A program made the translations under genes and the position numbers. A DNA stretch of 64,000 bases from Nocardiopsis alborubida (GTDB lineage Bacteria > Actinomycetota > Actinomycetes > Streptosporangiales > Streptosporangiaceae), in the NCBI RefSeq assembly GCF_012396365.1, contig NZ_JAAXPG010000021.1:82075-146074 (forward strand). The letters run 5' to 3'. Under the pieces are notes generated by a model. It saw nothing but the letters and a program-made list of their open reading frames with translations. It made no database searches and was not told where the DNA came from. Positions 35,124-43,329 of this stretch are shown one piece after another (position 1 is the stretch's first letter; each line of letters begins with the position of its first letter).

Positions 35124-35906
35124 TTAACCGGACGTGCCCGTGGTCGTCGGGGCACTGCTCTCCGGCGGCCGGTAGTGGACGCCCAGGCCCGTCAGCATGC
35201 TCTGAAGCTCGGACTCGAAGAGCGGTTCCATGTCGTGCATCACGAAGTCCAGGTGCTCGAACACCTCCATGCACACGACCCCGTACAGGCGCACCCAGCA
35301 CGTGCTGAGCACCATGACCGCCTCCACCGGGATGTGCGGCGCGGAGAAGCCGCAGGTGTCGGCGAAGGCGCGCAGCTCACGGGCCAGCTCCGGGGTGATG
35401 CGGTCCCCGTCGGGCAGGACGAACCGCTCCTCCAGCAGCAGGCGGTCGAAGAGGGCGTAGAAGGTCGCGCCGAAGCGCCGACTGGTGTCCATCGCGAGTG
35501 CGATGTCCTCCTTGGGGATCAGGCGTACGCGCGGGCCGAACATGGTGGCGAACTCGGCCCGGTGCCCGATCGCCCAGGCCCGGAAGGCGCGCAGCGAGGT
35601 GAGTATGCGCAGGTCGGTGTCCTCGGCGGGCACGCTCGCGTCGGCGGCGGCGACCGCGTCGCCCAACTCCTGGAACATGTCCGCGGTGATCAGCGCCAGC
35701 AGCGAGTCGATCCCCGAGACGTAGCGGTACAGCCCCGGCGCGGTCATGCCCATCTCCCGCGCGATGGCGCGCAGGGACACCCCCGCGGCCCCCTGCTCGA
35801 CCAGATGGCGGCGAGCGATCCCCTTGATCTCCGCCAGTGTGGCCTCGCGCACACGTTCGCGGCGGCTCGGCCTCCCGGCCCCCCGGTCCAGCTGCGGTTT
35901 CGTCAT
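35124..35906 (-). CDS. TetR-family transcriptional regulator (WHG-domain type)
   Basis: A 260-residue repressor. The N-terminal helix-turn-helix (about 28-75) has GAAGVSLRAIAREMGMTAPG and LYRYVSGIDSLLAL. The C-terminal ligand domain resembles the WHG group, with FATMFGPRVRLIPKED. It is divergent from an MMPL exporter gene, and a 22-bp palindrome lies in the shared promoter, so it most likely represses that exporter and itself. The ATG at 35906 is preferred; the frame opens at 36011, but the extra 35 residues overlap the palindrome. It does not look like an ArpA-type butyrolactone receptor. Confidence 0.85.
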   Translation of the reverse strand: MTKPQLDRGAGRPSRRERVREATLAEIKGIARRHLVEQGAAGVSLRAIAREMGMTAPGLYRYVSGIDSLLALITADMFQELGDAVAAADASVPAEDTDLRILTSLRAFRAWAIGHRAEFATMFGPRVRLIPKEDIALAMDTSRRFGATFYALFDRLLLEERFVLPDGDRITPELARELRAFADTCGFSAPHIPVEAVMVLSTCWVRLYGVVCMEVFEHLDFVMHDMEPLFESELQSMLTGLGVHYRPPESSAPTTTGTSG

Positions 35907-35967
35907 CTGCTGAGCTACACCCCGTCTCGGGCGCCCGGTCTGGGCGCTGTGGTCCTTGTCGGCGACG

Positions 35968-36019
35968 TTGACAGCGTAACGCCCGCACGCTTTAGTGAAC
36001 GCCGTTAGCAAACGGTGTT
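35968..36019 (+). promoter_or_regulatory. MMPL promoter with TetR-type operator
   Basis: TTGACA (35968-35973) and TTTAGT (35991-35996) are spaced by 17 bp. Immediately downstream, AACGCCGTT and AAACGGTGTT form an imperfect 22-bp palindrome (35998-36019) covering the expected transcription start. The layout is typical of TetR repression of a divergent exporter. Confidence 0.6.
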
Positions 36020-36055
36020 AACGGACATGGAGTCTGTTTCCTGAAGGGGCGGCGT

Positions 36056-38272
36056 ATGCCGACACACACGGGGCTTTTCGGTCGGCTCGGACGGGGGGTC
36101 CACCGCTTCCGCTGGGCGGTTCTCGCCGCCACCGTGGTCTTCGCGCTCTTCTCCGGGCTCTGGGGCTCGGGGGTCTTCTCCGACGTCAGCGAGAGCGGGT
36201 TCGAGGACCCCGACTCGGAGTCGGCGCGGGCCACGCGCGTCCTGGAGGAGGAGCTGGGCCACGACGGCGTCGACGTCGTCGCGGTCTACCGCAGCGACGA
36301 GATCCAGGTGGACAACCCCACCTTCGCCGCGGCGATCGAGCGTGTCGCCGACGGCATGCCCGAGGACGTGGTCGCCGACTTCGACACCTACCTCGACGAG
36401 GACCTCGGTGAGCCCGAGCGCGGCATGCTCGTGTCCGAGGACATGCACGCCACCTACATCCCCGTGACCCTCGGCGGGGAGACCCACGCCGACCGCCTCC
36501 ACCAGTACGAGGAGGTGGCCGACCACCTCTCCTCCAGCAACCTGGAGGTCCACCTGGGCGGCTCGGTGGCGGTCGAGGGCGAACTGGCCGAGAGAGCCGA
36601 GAGCGACGTCGTGCGCGCCGAGCTCATCACCCTGCCGATCCTGCTGTTCCTCCTGGTCCTGATCTTCGGCGGCCTCGTCGCGGGCCTGGTCCCGCTCGCC
36701 GTCGGCGGCCTGGCCATCCTGGGCTCGCTGACCCTCCTGCGGGCCCTGACCCACGTCACCGACGTGTCGGTGTTCGCGATCAACGTCGCCACCATCCTGG
36801 GCCTGGGGCTGGCCATCGACTACGGCCTGTTCATGGTCAGCCGCTTCCGCGAGGAACTGCGGCGGGGCCGCGGCGTCGCCGACGCCGTGAGCCGCACCGT
36901 GGACACCGCCGGGCGCACCGTGGCCTTCTCCGGCATCACCGTCGGCATCGCCTTCGCGGGCCTGCTCTTCTTCCCCCAGCCCATCCTCCAGTCGATCGGC
37001 TGGGGCGGTATCGCGGTCGTGGTGTTCGACCTGCTGGCCGCGCTGGTCTTCCTGCCCGCGCTGATGTCCGTGGTCGGCCACCGGATCAACCGCCTCCGGC
37101 TGCCGCTGCCCCGCCGCACCGTCACCGGCGCCGTGCACGAGGGGGCCTGGTCGCGCCTGGCCCGCACCGTCATGCGCGGCCCCGCCGTGTCCCTGGTCGC
37201 GGTCGGCGGTGTCCTGCTGGTCTTCAGCTCCGGCCTGGCCTCCACCGAACTCGGCTCCACCGACCAGCGCTACCTGCCCGCAGACTCCGGGAGCCGGATC
37301 GCCACCGAGGCGCTGTCCGACGACTTCCCCGCGGGCGGCCTGGGCACACTCGACGTCGCGGTGCTCGGCGGCGCCGCCGACGAGGCCCTGGAGGAGTACA
37401 CCCAGCGTCTGGAGGACCTGCCCGAGTCCTCGCTCGCGCGTGTGGAGCGCACCGGTGACGGGATCGCCCACGTCGTGGTCGCCTACGAGGGCGCCTCCGA
37501 CTCCCCCGAGATCGCCCAGCTGGTGCGCGACGTGCGCGCCGAACCGGCCCCGGAGGGCGCGGAGGAGACCCTGGTCGGCGGCGTGCCCGCCATGCAGCAG
37601 GACAACGTGGCGGCGATCGTCGACGCGGCGCCCATGACCGTGGGCTTCGTCGCCGTGGCGACCCTGCTCCTGCTCTTCCTCGCCTTCGGCTCGATCGTCC
37701 TGCCGGTCAAGGCGGTGCTCATGGGGGCGCTGTCCCTGGGCGCCTCCCTGGGCGTGGTGGTCTGGGGCTTCCAGGAGGGCGCCTTCTCCGGACTGCTCGG
37801 GTTCGACGCGGTGGGCACCATCGACCCCACCTACCTGGTGCTGATCATCGTCGTGGCCTTCGGCCTGGCGATGGACTACGAGCTGTTCCTGCTCAGCCGG
37901 GTGCGCGAGGAGTACCTGCGCACCGGCGACAACACGCGCTCGGTGGCGGCGGGGCTCCAGCACACCGGCCAGATCATCACCAGCGCGGCCATCCTGTTGA
38001 TGGTGGTGCTCCTGGCCATGGGCACCTCGGACCTGCTCTTCCTGAAGATCATCGGCATCGGCCTGGCCATCGCGGTGTTCGTGGACGCCACCCTGGTCCG
38101 CGCGGTCATGGTGCCCGCCACGATGCGCCTGCTGGGCGGGGCCAACTGGTGGCTGCCCCGGCCGCTGCGCTGGCTGCACGACCGGATCGGCATCTCCGAG
38201 GGCGGTGACGAGGACGAGCCCGGACCCGCCGCGGAGCGGGACGGGAGCGGCAGGGTGCACGCGGGGGTGTGA
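36056..38272 (+). CDS. MMPL/RND-family lipid exporter 1
   Basis: A 738-residue transporter with two copies of the MMPL unit: one membrane helix, a large outer loop, then five clustered helices. The hallmarks are GLGLAIDYGLFMVSRFREEL in the first half and FGLAMDYELFLLSRVREEY in the second, which contain the Asp-Tyr pairs of the proton relay. Actinobacterial MMPL proteins export lipids, siderophores or polyketides. The adjacent divergent TetR gene and operator suggest induction by its substrate. It is related to, but separate from, the two MMPL genes at 43330 and 48018. A terminator follows. Confidence 0.93.
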   Translation: MPTHTGLFGRLGRGVHRFRWAVLAATVVFALFSGLWGSGVFSDVSESGFEDPDSESARATRVLEEELGHDGVDVVAVYRSDEIQVDNPTFAAAIERVADGMPEDVVADFDTYLDEDLGEPERGMLVSEDMHATYIPVTLGGETHADRLHQYEEVADHLSSSNLEVHLGGSVAVEGELAERAESDVVRAELITLPILLFLLVLIFGGLVAGLVPLAVGGLAILGSLTLLRALTHVTDVSVFAINVATILGLGLAIDYGLFMVSRFREELRRGRGVADAVSRTVDTAGRTVAFSGITVGIAFAGLLFFPQPILQSIGWGGIAVVVFDLLAALVFLPALMSVVGHRINRLRLPLPRRTVTGAVHEGAWSRLARTVMRGPAVSLVAVGGVLLVFSSGLASTELGSTDQRYLPADSGSRIATEALSDDFPAGGLGTLDVAVLGGAADEALEEYTQRLEDLPESSLARVERTGDGIAHVVVAYEGASDSPEIAQLVRDVRAEPAPEGAEETLVGGVPAMQQDNVAAIVDAAPMTVGFVAVATLLLLFLAFGSIVLPVKAVLMGALSLGASLGVVVWGFQEGAFSGLLGFDAVGTIDPTYLVLIIVVAFGLAMDYELFLLSRVREEYLRTGDNTRSVAAGLQHTGQIITSAAILLMVVLLAMGTSDLLFLKIIGIGLAIAVFVDATLVRAVMVPATMRLLGGANWWLPRPLRWLHDRIGISEGGDEDEPGPAAERDGSGRVHAGV

Positions 38273-38287
38273 CCGCCTCGCGGCGCT

Positions 38288-38318
38288 GACCCCGTCCGGG
38301 AACATCCCGGGCGGGGTC
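38288..38318 (+). terminator. terminator after MMPL exporter 1
   Basis: A 13-bp stem (38288-38300 with 38306-38318) with one G-T pair closes over the loop AACAT, 16 bp past the stop. Confidence 0.7.
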
Positions 38319-38502
38319 GACCGCTGTCGGCGGCGCCGCGACCACCGCGGCCGGAGTGCGTCGGGTGCGTGCCGCAGGAGCGTCGGTGTGCCCCGCGCCG
38401 GGCGGGCCTGGGCCCGGCGTGGGGGTCGCCGCGTGCGCTTGGTGCGGGTGGGACTGCGGTGCGGGGTGCTCGGCGGGTGCGGGGCCGGGCGGGAGGCGGG
38501 GG

Positions 38503-39294
38503 TCAGACGAGCGTGGTCGGGATCGGCTCGTGGCGCCGGATCGCCTTGTACATGTCGTTCAGCTCCGGGCGGGGCGGCATGTTCAGCTCGCCCAGCATGC
38601 GCGTGGACAGGCGCTGGTACACGCGGATCGCCTCGGCCGTGCGGCCCGACTTGTACAGGGCCAGGATCAGCAGCCTGGCCAGGTTCTCCTCCAGGGGATG
38701 GTCGCGCAGGGTCTCGCGCAGGAGTCCCACCACCTCGTTGTGGCGGTCGACCGAGATGCTCAGTGTGGCGTACTCCTCCAGTACCACCAGGCGCACGGTC
38801 TCCATGAACTCGCGCTCGTCGTCGAAGGCGATGCCGGGCAGCTCGCCCAGCAGGGGACCTCGCCACAGGCGCAGGGCCTCCCCGAACATCTCCGCCGCGC
38901 GCTCGTGCTCACCGCGTTCGCGCAGACCGCGCGCGGCGTCGACGTGGGCGTGGAACAGGGACATGTCCACCTGGTCGAGCCTGGCCGCCAGGCGGTAGCC
39001 CCCGCCGCCGCTCTCGATGCTGACCCGCTGCTGCGGGGACAGGTCGGCCAGGGCCCGGCGCAGGCCGGAGACGTACTTGTGGACGAGGTTGGCGGCGTAG
39101 GCGGGGTGCGTCGCGCCCCAGACCATGCCGATGATGCGCTGCGTGGTCAGGGACTGGTTGGCGTTGAGGGCCAGGGCGGCGAGTACGGCGCGTTGCCGGG
39201 GCGCGCCCAGTTCGAGGACGCGGTTTCCGTCAGTGACCGCGAGCTCTCCCAGGATCGCCACGGTGCTGGTGATCCGATGATGCGTTCTGTGCAT
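38503..39294 (-). CDS. SARP-family transcriptional activator (AfsR/BTAD type)
   Basis: A 263-residue regulator with the SARP plan. An OmpR-like winged helix spans about residues 12-95 (LGAPRQRAVLAALALNAN, then GMVWGATHPAYAANLVHKYV). A bacterial transcriptional activation domain of helical repeats spans about 100-245 (SLFHAHVDAARGLRERGEH). There is no NB-ARC/TPR extension, so it is a small SARP of the ActII-ORF4/RedD class. Such proteins activate antibiotic clusters by binding direct repeats at 11-bp spacing next to the -10 box. Such a site lies upstream of the divergent afsA-like gene. A promoter for this gene is seen at 39460-39487, which gives a leader of about 160 nt. Confidence 0.92.
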   Translation of the reverse strand: MHRTHHRITSTVAILGELAVTDGNRVLELGAPRQRAVLAALALNANQSLTTQRIIGMVWGATHPAYAANLVHKYVSGLRRALADLSPQQRVSIESGGGGYRLAARLDQVDMSLFHAHVDAARGLRERGEHERAAEMFGEALRLWRGPLLGELPGIAFDDEREFMETVRLVVLEEYATLSISVDRHNEVVGLLRETLRDHPLEENLARLLILALYKSGRTAEAIRVYQRLSTRMLGELNMPPRPELNDMYKAIRRHEPIPTTLV

Positions 39295-39459
39295 TTCCGA
39301 GTCTTTCCGGCCGGTTTTTCTCTGGCGTTGCTCTTCTCCTGCTTTCTCCGGTCGTCGGCCGCTTTCGTGGGGCCGTCCCGGACGTCACTCCCGTGCGGTG
39401 CGGAGCGGGTCGCCCTGCGCGGCTGTGCCGTGCTCGACTGGGCCGTGCGCGGCGAGACG

Positions 39460-39487
39460 ATCATAAACACGCAGGTTATGGCCGTAA
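39460..39487 (-). promoter_or_regulatory. promoter of the SARP gene
   Basis: Read on the minus strand, TTACGG (39487-39482) and TATGAT (39465-39460) are spaced by 16 bp. It is the best promoter match between the two divergent genes and points toward the SARP gene. Confidence 0.5.
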
Positions 39488-39569
39488 GTAATGGATAAGT
39501 TCCTCTCCGGCGTCGTGTCGCGTGGTTGCCCAGCATGAGGGTGGGATGACAAAACCCCAGGCCATCTCG

Positions 39570-39585
39570 TGTGGTGATAGTCACA
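39570..39585. promoter_or_regulatory. Crp-like binding site
   Basis: TGTGGTGATAGTCACA fits the actinomycete Crp pattern GTG-N6-GNCAC exactly, and the classical TGTGA-N6-TCACA with one mismatch. It sits about 83 bp upstream of the SARP -35 box and 96 bp before the SARP repeats. Confidence 0.45.
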
Positions 39586-39680
39586 ATAGGCCGATGATCA
39601 TGGCCAACGACTAATCGCTCCCCCGTTTCCGCAGGTGAACGCGATTTCCGCGGAAAAATATGAGCTTCTTTCATAACTGG

Positions 39681-39725
39681 TCTTCAGGTTCTCTTCAGGT
39701 CCTCTCCAGGGCCCGTCCCGATACT
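39681..39725 (+). promoter_or_regulatory. SARP operator and -10 box of the afsA-like operon
   Basis: TCTTCAGG (39681), TCTTCAGG (39692) and TCTCCAGG (39703) are direct repeats with exact 11-bp spacing, one helix turn. GATACT (39720-39725) follows the last repeat by 9 bp as a -10 box, and there is no -35 consensus. This is the published architecture of SARP-activated promoters. Confidence 0.75.
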
Positions 39726-39854
39726 CGGTGGCTGTACGGGAGTAGGCCGTGGCCCGCCCTCTTCTGGTACTCGGACCCCCTTTTTTTGCCGTTGCCGACC
39801 ACGTTTCCCGGCGGCGGGGCCTCCGCCCCGGGAACAGCGAACGAAAGGGAAGCG

Positions 39855-40895
39855 ATGAACCGCACGACGATCAGCGCGCAGGGGACCGCCCTCGCGGCCG
39901 ACGCCGCCGGAGACCCCCTCGCGGGGCTCGACCCCGAGTCCTTCGGCCTGCGCGAACTCGACTACGACGCGACGGTCCCCCGGGGACTCGTACACCGCAA
40001 GGCCGTCTCGGAGGTCTTCGTCACCGACTCCCAGCAGACCGGGGAGAGGAGCTTCGACGTCGCCGCCCAGCTGCCCCGCGGCCACGTCATGCTGGAGGCG
40101 CCCACCTACGACCTGCCCCTGATCCTTGAGGCCTGCCGCCAGACCGGTGTGCTCATCTCCCACCGCCACCTGAACGTCCCCATGGACCGGGCTTTCATCA
40201 TGCAGCGCATGTCGCTGCGCATCGAGGACCTGGAGGGCCTGCGCCAGGGCCCCGAGCCCGCACGCGCCCTCATCCGCACCGACGCCGACCTGTACCGCAA
40301 CCAGGCCGGAAAGCTGCGCGGCTACGACTTCCGGGCCGACGTCCTCCTGGGCGGGACCAGGGTCGCCGAGGCCACGGGCGCGCTCATCTTCCTGACCAGG
40401 TCCACCTACCAGGTCCTGCGGGCCAAGGGGCGCAAGGCACTGGACTGGAGCACGGGCCCCGCGCCCCGAGCGGTCCCGGCCGCGCCCGCCGTCGTGGGCA
40501 GGCGCGACCCGCGCAACGTCGTCATCACCGAGCCGGTGCAGCGCGGCGACGAGGGCTGGCGGGCCACCGTGGTCCCCGACCACAGCCACCCGCACCTGTT
40601 CGACCACCCGCTGGACCACCTGCCCGGCAACCTCCTCATCGAGGCCGCCCGGCAGCTGGCCGTGGCCGCGGTCTCGCGCTCCAGCGGCCTGGACCCGGCC
40701 ACACTCGTCCCGGTCTCGGTGGAGGCCTCCTTCTCCTCCTTCTCCGAGAACGACCTCGCCTCCGTGGTGGAGGCCGACCTGACCCCCTTCCGCGCGGACG
40801 AGCGCTTCGGTCCGGTCGCGGGCGTGGACGTGCGCGTCCTCCAGCAGGGCGTCCCCGGCAGTACCTTCCGGATCGAGGTGGCCCAGTGGGCGTGA
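39855..40895 (+). CDS. AfsA-like gamma-butyrolactone biosynthesis protein
   Basis: A 346-residue member of the AfsA/ScbA family, with two hotdog-like AfsA repeats: LVHRKAVSEVFVTDS to HVMLEAPTYD in the N-half, and NVVITEPVQ with HPHLFDHPLDHLPGNLLIEA in the C-half. AfsA joins a beta-keto acyl chain to dihydroxyacetone phosphate, the key step to A-factor-type hormones. The ATG at 39855 follows GAAAGGGA and leaves a leader of about 120 nt from the SARP-type promoter. The open frame continues upstream to 39660, but over the regulatory repeats. The HAD phosphatase gene overlaps the stop. Confidence 0.9.
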   Translation: MNRTTISAQGTALAADAAGDPLAGLDPESFGLRELDYDATVPRGLVHRKAVSEVFVTDSQQTGERSFDVAAQLPRGHVMLEAPTYDLPLILEACRQTGVLISHRHLNVPMDRAFIMQRMSLRIEDLEGLRQGPEPARALIRTDADLYRNQAGKLRGYDFRADVLLGGTRVAEATGALIFLTRSTYQVLRAKGRKALDWSTGPAPRAVPAAPAVVGRRDPRNVVITEPVQRGDEGWRATVVPDHSHPHLFDHPLDHLPGNLLIEAARQLAVAAVSRSSGLDPATLVPVSVEASFSSFSENDLASVVEADLTPFRADERFGPVAGVDVRVLQQGVPGSTFRIEVAQWA

Positions 40896-41560
40896 ACCGC
40901 ATCGAGGCCGTCGTGTGCGACTACGGCGGCGTGCTGACCAACCCGCTCATCGAGACCCTGGAGCACTTCGCCAGGACCGCGGGGCTGACGCCCGACGCGA
41001 TCCTCACGGCGATGGGCGCCGCCGCGGCCCGCAACGGCGCCGAGCCCATGGCGCTGCTGGAGGTCGGGGCGATCACCGAGGCCGACCTCGTCGCGCAGAT
41101 CAGCGCCGAACTCCCCGGAGGGTGGACGTTGCCCGGGGACCGCACCTTCGGCGAGATCTGGTTCGCCGGGCGCAACGGCAACGCCGAGTTCGCCGAGTTC
41201 CTGGGCGGACTGGGCGCGCGGGGCTACCGCCTGGCGCTGCTCACCAACAACGTCATCGAGTGGGAGGAGCTGTGGCGGGCCACGGTCCCCGCCGACGAGT
41301 TGTTCGAGGTGGTGGTCAACTCCGCGCACGAGGGCGTGCGCAAGCCCGACACCGAGATCTACGACCGCCTCCTGGCGCGGCTCGGGCTGACCCCCGACCG
41401 CTGCCTGTTCGTGGACGACCTGGAGTCCAACCTGGAGCCCGCGGCCCGCCTGGGCATGGCCACGGTCCTGTACCGCGACAACGCGCAGGCGATCGCCGAG
41501 ATCACCGAGCTTCTCGACGGGGCGGCCAAGCCCGAGCGAGCGGCCGGGGGTGTGCGGTGA
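40892..41560 (+). CDS. HAD-superfamily phosphatase
   Basis: A 222-residue HAD-IA hydrolase. Motif I is CDYGGVLT with nucleophile Asp10, motif II lies in LLTNN, motif III in RKPDTEIY and motif IV in LFVDDLESN. The second Asp of motif I is replaced by Gly, as in many HAD-IA proteins written DxGGVL. Its GTG overlaps the afsA-like stop as GTGA; an alternative GTG is at 40886. A-factor-type biosynthesis needs a dephosphorylation step after the AfsA reaction, and the tight coupling makes this protein a good candidate. That function is inferred. Confidence 0.85.
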   Translation: MNRIEAVVCDYGGVLTNPLIETLEHFARTAGLTPDAILTAMGAAAARNGAEPMALLEVGAITEADLVAQISAELPGGWTLPGDRTFGEIWFAGRNGNAEFAEFLGGLGARGYRLALLTNNVIEWEELWRATVPADELFEVVVNSAHEGVRKPDTEIYDRLLARLGLTPDRCLFVDDLESNLEPAARLGMATVLYRDNAQAIAEITELLDGAAKPERAAGGVR

Positions 41561-43185
41561 CCGTCCCTGGTCAGCACCCGCCCGTGCTGGTGGTCGGCGC
41601 CGGGCCCACCGGGCTCGCCGCCGCCTGCGCCCTGCTCCAGGGCGGCGTGTCCTGCCGCGTGGTCGAACGCCGCGCGGGGGTCGCCGAGGAGCCCAAGGCG
41701 CTCATCCTGTGGAGCGGGGCCCTGGAGGTCCTGCGCAGGCTCGGCGTGGCCGACAGGGTGGTGGAGCAGTCCCTGCCCCTGGCGTCGGCCTCCTACTTCT
41801 CCGGCGGCAGGAAGATCGGCGGGGTGCGCTTCGGCGGCCTGGAGGGCACGGCCTTCCCCGGGCCGGTCTGCCTGCCCCAGCCCGGTACCGAGCAGGCGCT
41901 CTACGACCGCCTCCTCGAACTCGGCGGGTCCGTCGAGTGGTCCACCCGCGTCCACTCGGTGGAACCCGCCGGGGCGGGTGCACGGGTGGTCCTCGGCCCC
42001 GCCGACGACCCGGACGTGCGCGAGGAGGTCGCCGTCCCCTGGGTGGTGGCCGCCGACGGCAGCCGCAGTGCGGTCCGCGAGTCCCTGGGCGTGGCCTTCG
42101 AGGGCGACACCTACGACCGGACCTTCCTGCTCAGCGACGGCGTGGTGAGCGGTCCCGTCCCCGAGAGGGAGGCCCAGTACCACCTCACGCCCGACGGGGT
42201 GCTGGTGATCGTGCCGCTGCCCGGCGGCGGGCACCGGGTCTTCTTCGACATCGCCTCCGACGGACGGACCGACCCGCCCGACGACGCTCTGCTCGCCCGG
42301 CTGCTCGCCGAGCGCGGCCCGGCGGGGCTGCGCATCGAGAGCGTGTGGTGGCGCAGCCGCTTCCGGGTGCACGCCCGAGTGGCGTGCGAGTTCCGGCGGG
42401 GGCGCGTGCTCATCGCCGGGGACGCCGCCCACCTGCACAGCCCGGCGGGGGGTCAGGGGCTCAACACCGGCATCCAGGACGGCTTCGACCTGGGCTGGAA
42501 ACTGGCCGCCGTCCTGCGCGGAGCCCCCGAGCCGCTGCTGGACAGCTACCCGCTGGAACGCCGACCCACCGCCCAGGCGGTGGTGCGCAGCGCCGACCAG
42601 CAGACCCGCACCTGGATGACCCGCGCGCCGCTGGCCCGGCTGGTGCGCGACACCCTCATGCGCGTGCTCTCGGCGTCGGGGCTGCTGGAGAAGCGCCTGG
42701 TGCCGCAGCTGGCGCAGATCTCACCGGACCTGAGCGCCAGCCCCGCCGTCACCGCGCCGCCGCCGGGCTGGCGGGCGCGCGACGCGGTGGGCGGGGCGCT
42801 GCCGGGAAGGCGTATCGGCGACGCCGAGCTCGTCCCGCTGGTCGGGATCCGGGCCCGGAGCCTGCACGCCTACCTGGCCTCGGGGCGCCACGTCCTGCTG
42901 GTCGGCGGCTCCTCCGAGCGGGCCTCGCGGGCCGCGGCGCGGCTTCGGGAGGCCGTCCCCGACGACGTGGACGTGCTGTTGCTGACCGGTGCCGAGGACC
43001 CGGCCCGGGAGGGGAGCGGGCACGACACGGCCCGTCCCGCCGGGCCTGTGCGGGGGGAGTGGGTCGTCCACGTGCGCCCCGACGCCGTGGTGGCGGCGGT
43101 GGCCGACCTGTCCGATCCCGCCTGGCGGGCCGAGGACTTCGTGGGCGCGGCGTCGCTGCCCGGGGCCCAGCGGTCCCTCACGTAA
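41557..43185 (+). CDS. FAD-dependent aromatic monooxygenase (PHBH/RdmE-like)
   Basis: A 542-residue class A flavoprotein hydroxylase. The FAD motif is VVGAGPTGLAAACALLQGG near residue 10, the DG motif is VVAADGSRSAVRE near residue 162, and the GD motif is LIAGDAAHLHSPAGGQGLN near residue 285. A C-terminal thioredoxin-like domain of about 140 residues (RHVLLVGGSSERA) is present, as in PgaE and RdmE. Relatives hydroxylate polyketide or phenolic substrates with NAD(P)H. The GTG overlaps the HAD gene stop as GTGA, so the first three genes form one translationally coupled unit. Confidence 0.9.
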   Translation: MTVPGQHPPVLVVGAGPTGLAAACALLQGGVSCRVVERRAGVAEEPKALILWSGALEVLRRLGVADRVVEQSLPLASASYFSGGRKIGGVRFGGLEGTAFPGPVCLPQPGTEQALYDRLLELGGSVEWSTRVHSVEPAGAGARVVLGPADDPDVREEVAVPWVVAADGSRSAVRESLGVAFEGDTYDRTFLLSDGVVSGPVPEREAQYHLTPDGVLVIVPLPGGGHRVFFDIASDGRTDPPDDALLARLLAERGPAGLRIESVWWRSRFRVHARVACEFRRGRVLIAGDAAHLHSPAGGQGLNTGIQDGFDLGWKLAAVLRGAPEPLLDSYPLERRPTAQAVVRSADQQTRTWMTRAPLARLVRDTLMRVLSASGLLEKRLVPQLAQISPDLSASPAVTAPPPGWRARDAVGGALPGRRIGDAELVPLVGIRARSLHAYLASGRHVLLVGGSSERASRAAARLREAVPDDVDVLLLTGAEDPAREGSGHDTARPAGPVRGEWVVHVRPDAVVAAVADLSDPAWRAEDFVGAASLPGAQRSLT

Positions 43186-43329
43186 ACGATATGTGAACCC
43201 TATTATTAGAGGTAGCGATCGTCGCATGTTTCTACTGTACTGTGGCGGCGAGGGAACGCGCGGTGGCGGCCGGAGGACTCCGGCCGCCACCGGCGGCCCC
43301 GCGCGCTCGCGAGAGAAGGGGGTGACACG

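Larger units (their letters stand above)
39295..39854. other. 560-bp divergent regulatory region between the SARP and afsA-like genes
   Basis: A gene-free, AT-rich stretch by local standards. From left to right it holds the SARP promoter (39460-39487), a Crp-like site (39570-39585), a 12-bp palindrome TTTCCGCGGAAA (39645-39656), the triple SARP repeat with -10 box (39681-39725) and the ribosome binding site GAAAGGGA before 39855. No ArpA-type autoregulatory element was found by eye. Confidence 0.65.

Noticed and set aside
35124..35906. TetR protein as the gamma-butyrolactone receptor of the afsA-like locus
   Set aside because: Its C-terminal domain looks like the WHG group, and it is paired with an MMPL gene and its own operator; ArpA-type features are not seen.
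36005..38866. 953-codon antisense frame over MMPL exporter 1
   Set aside because: Low-complexity Asp/Gly/His-rich translation and complete overlap with a well-defined transporter.
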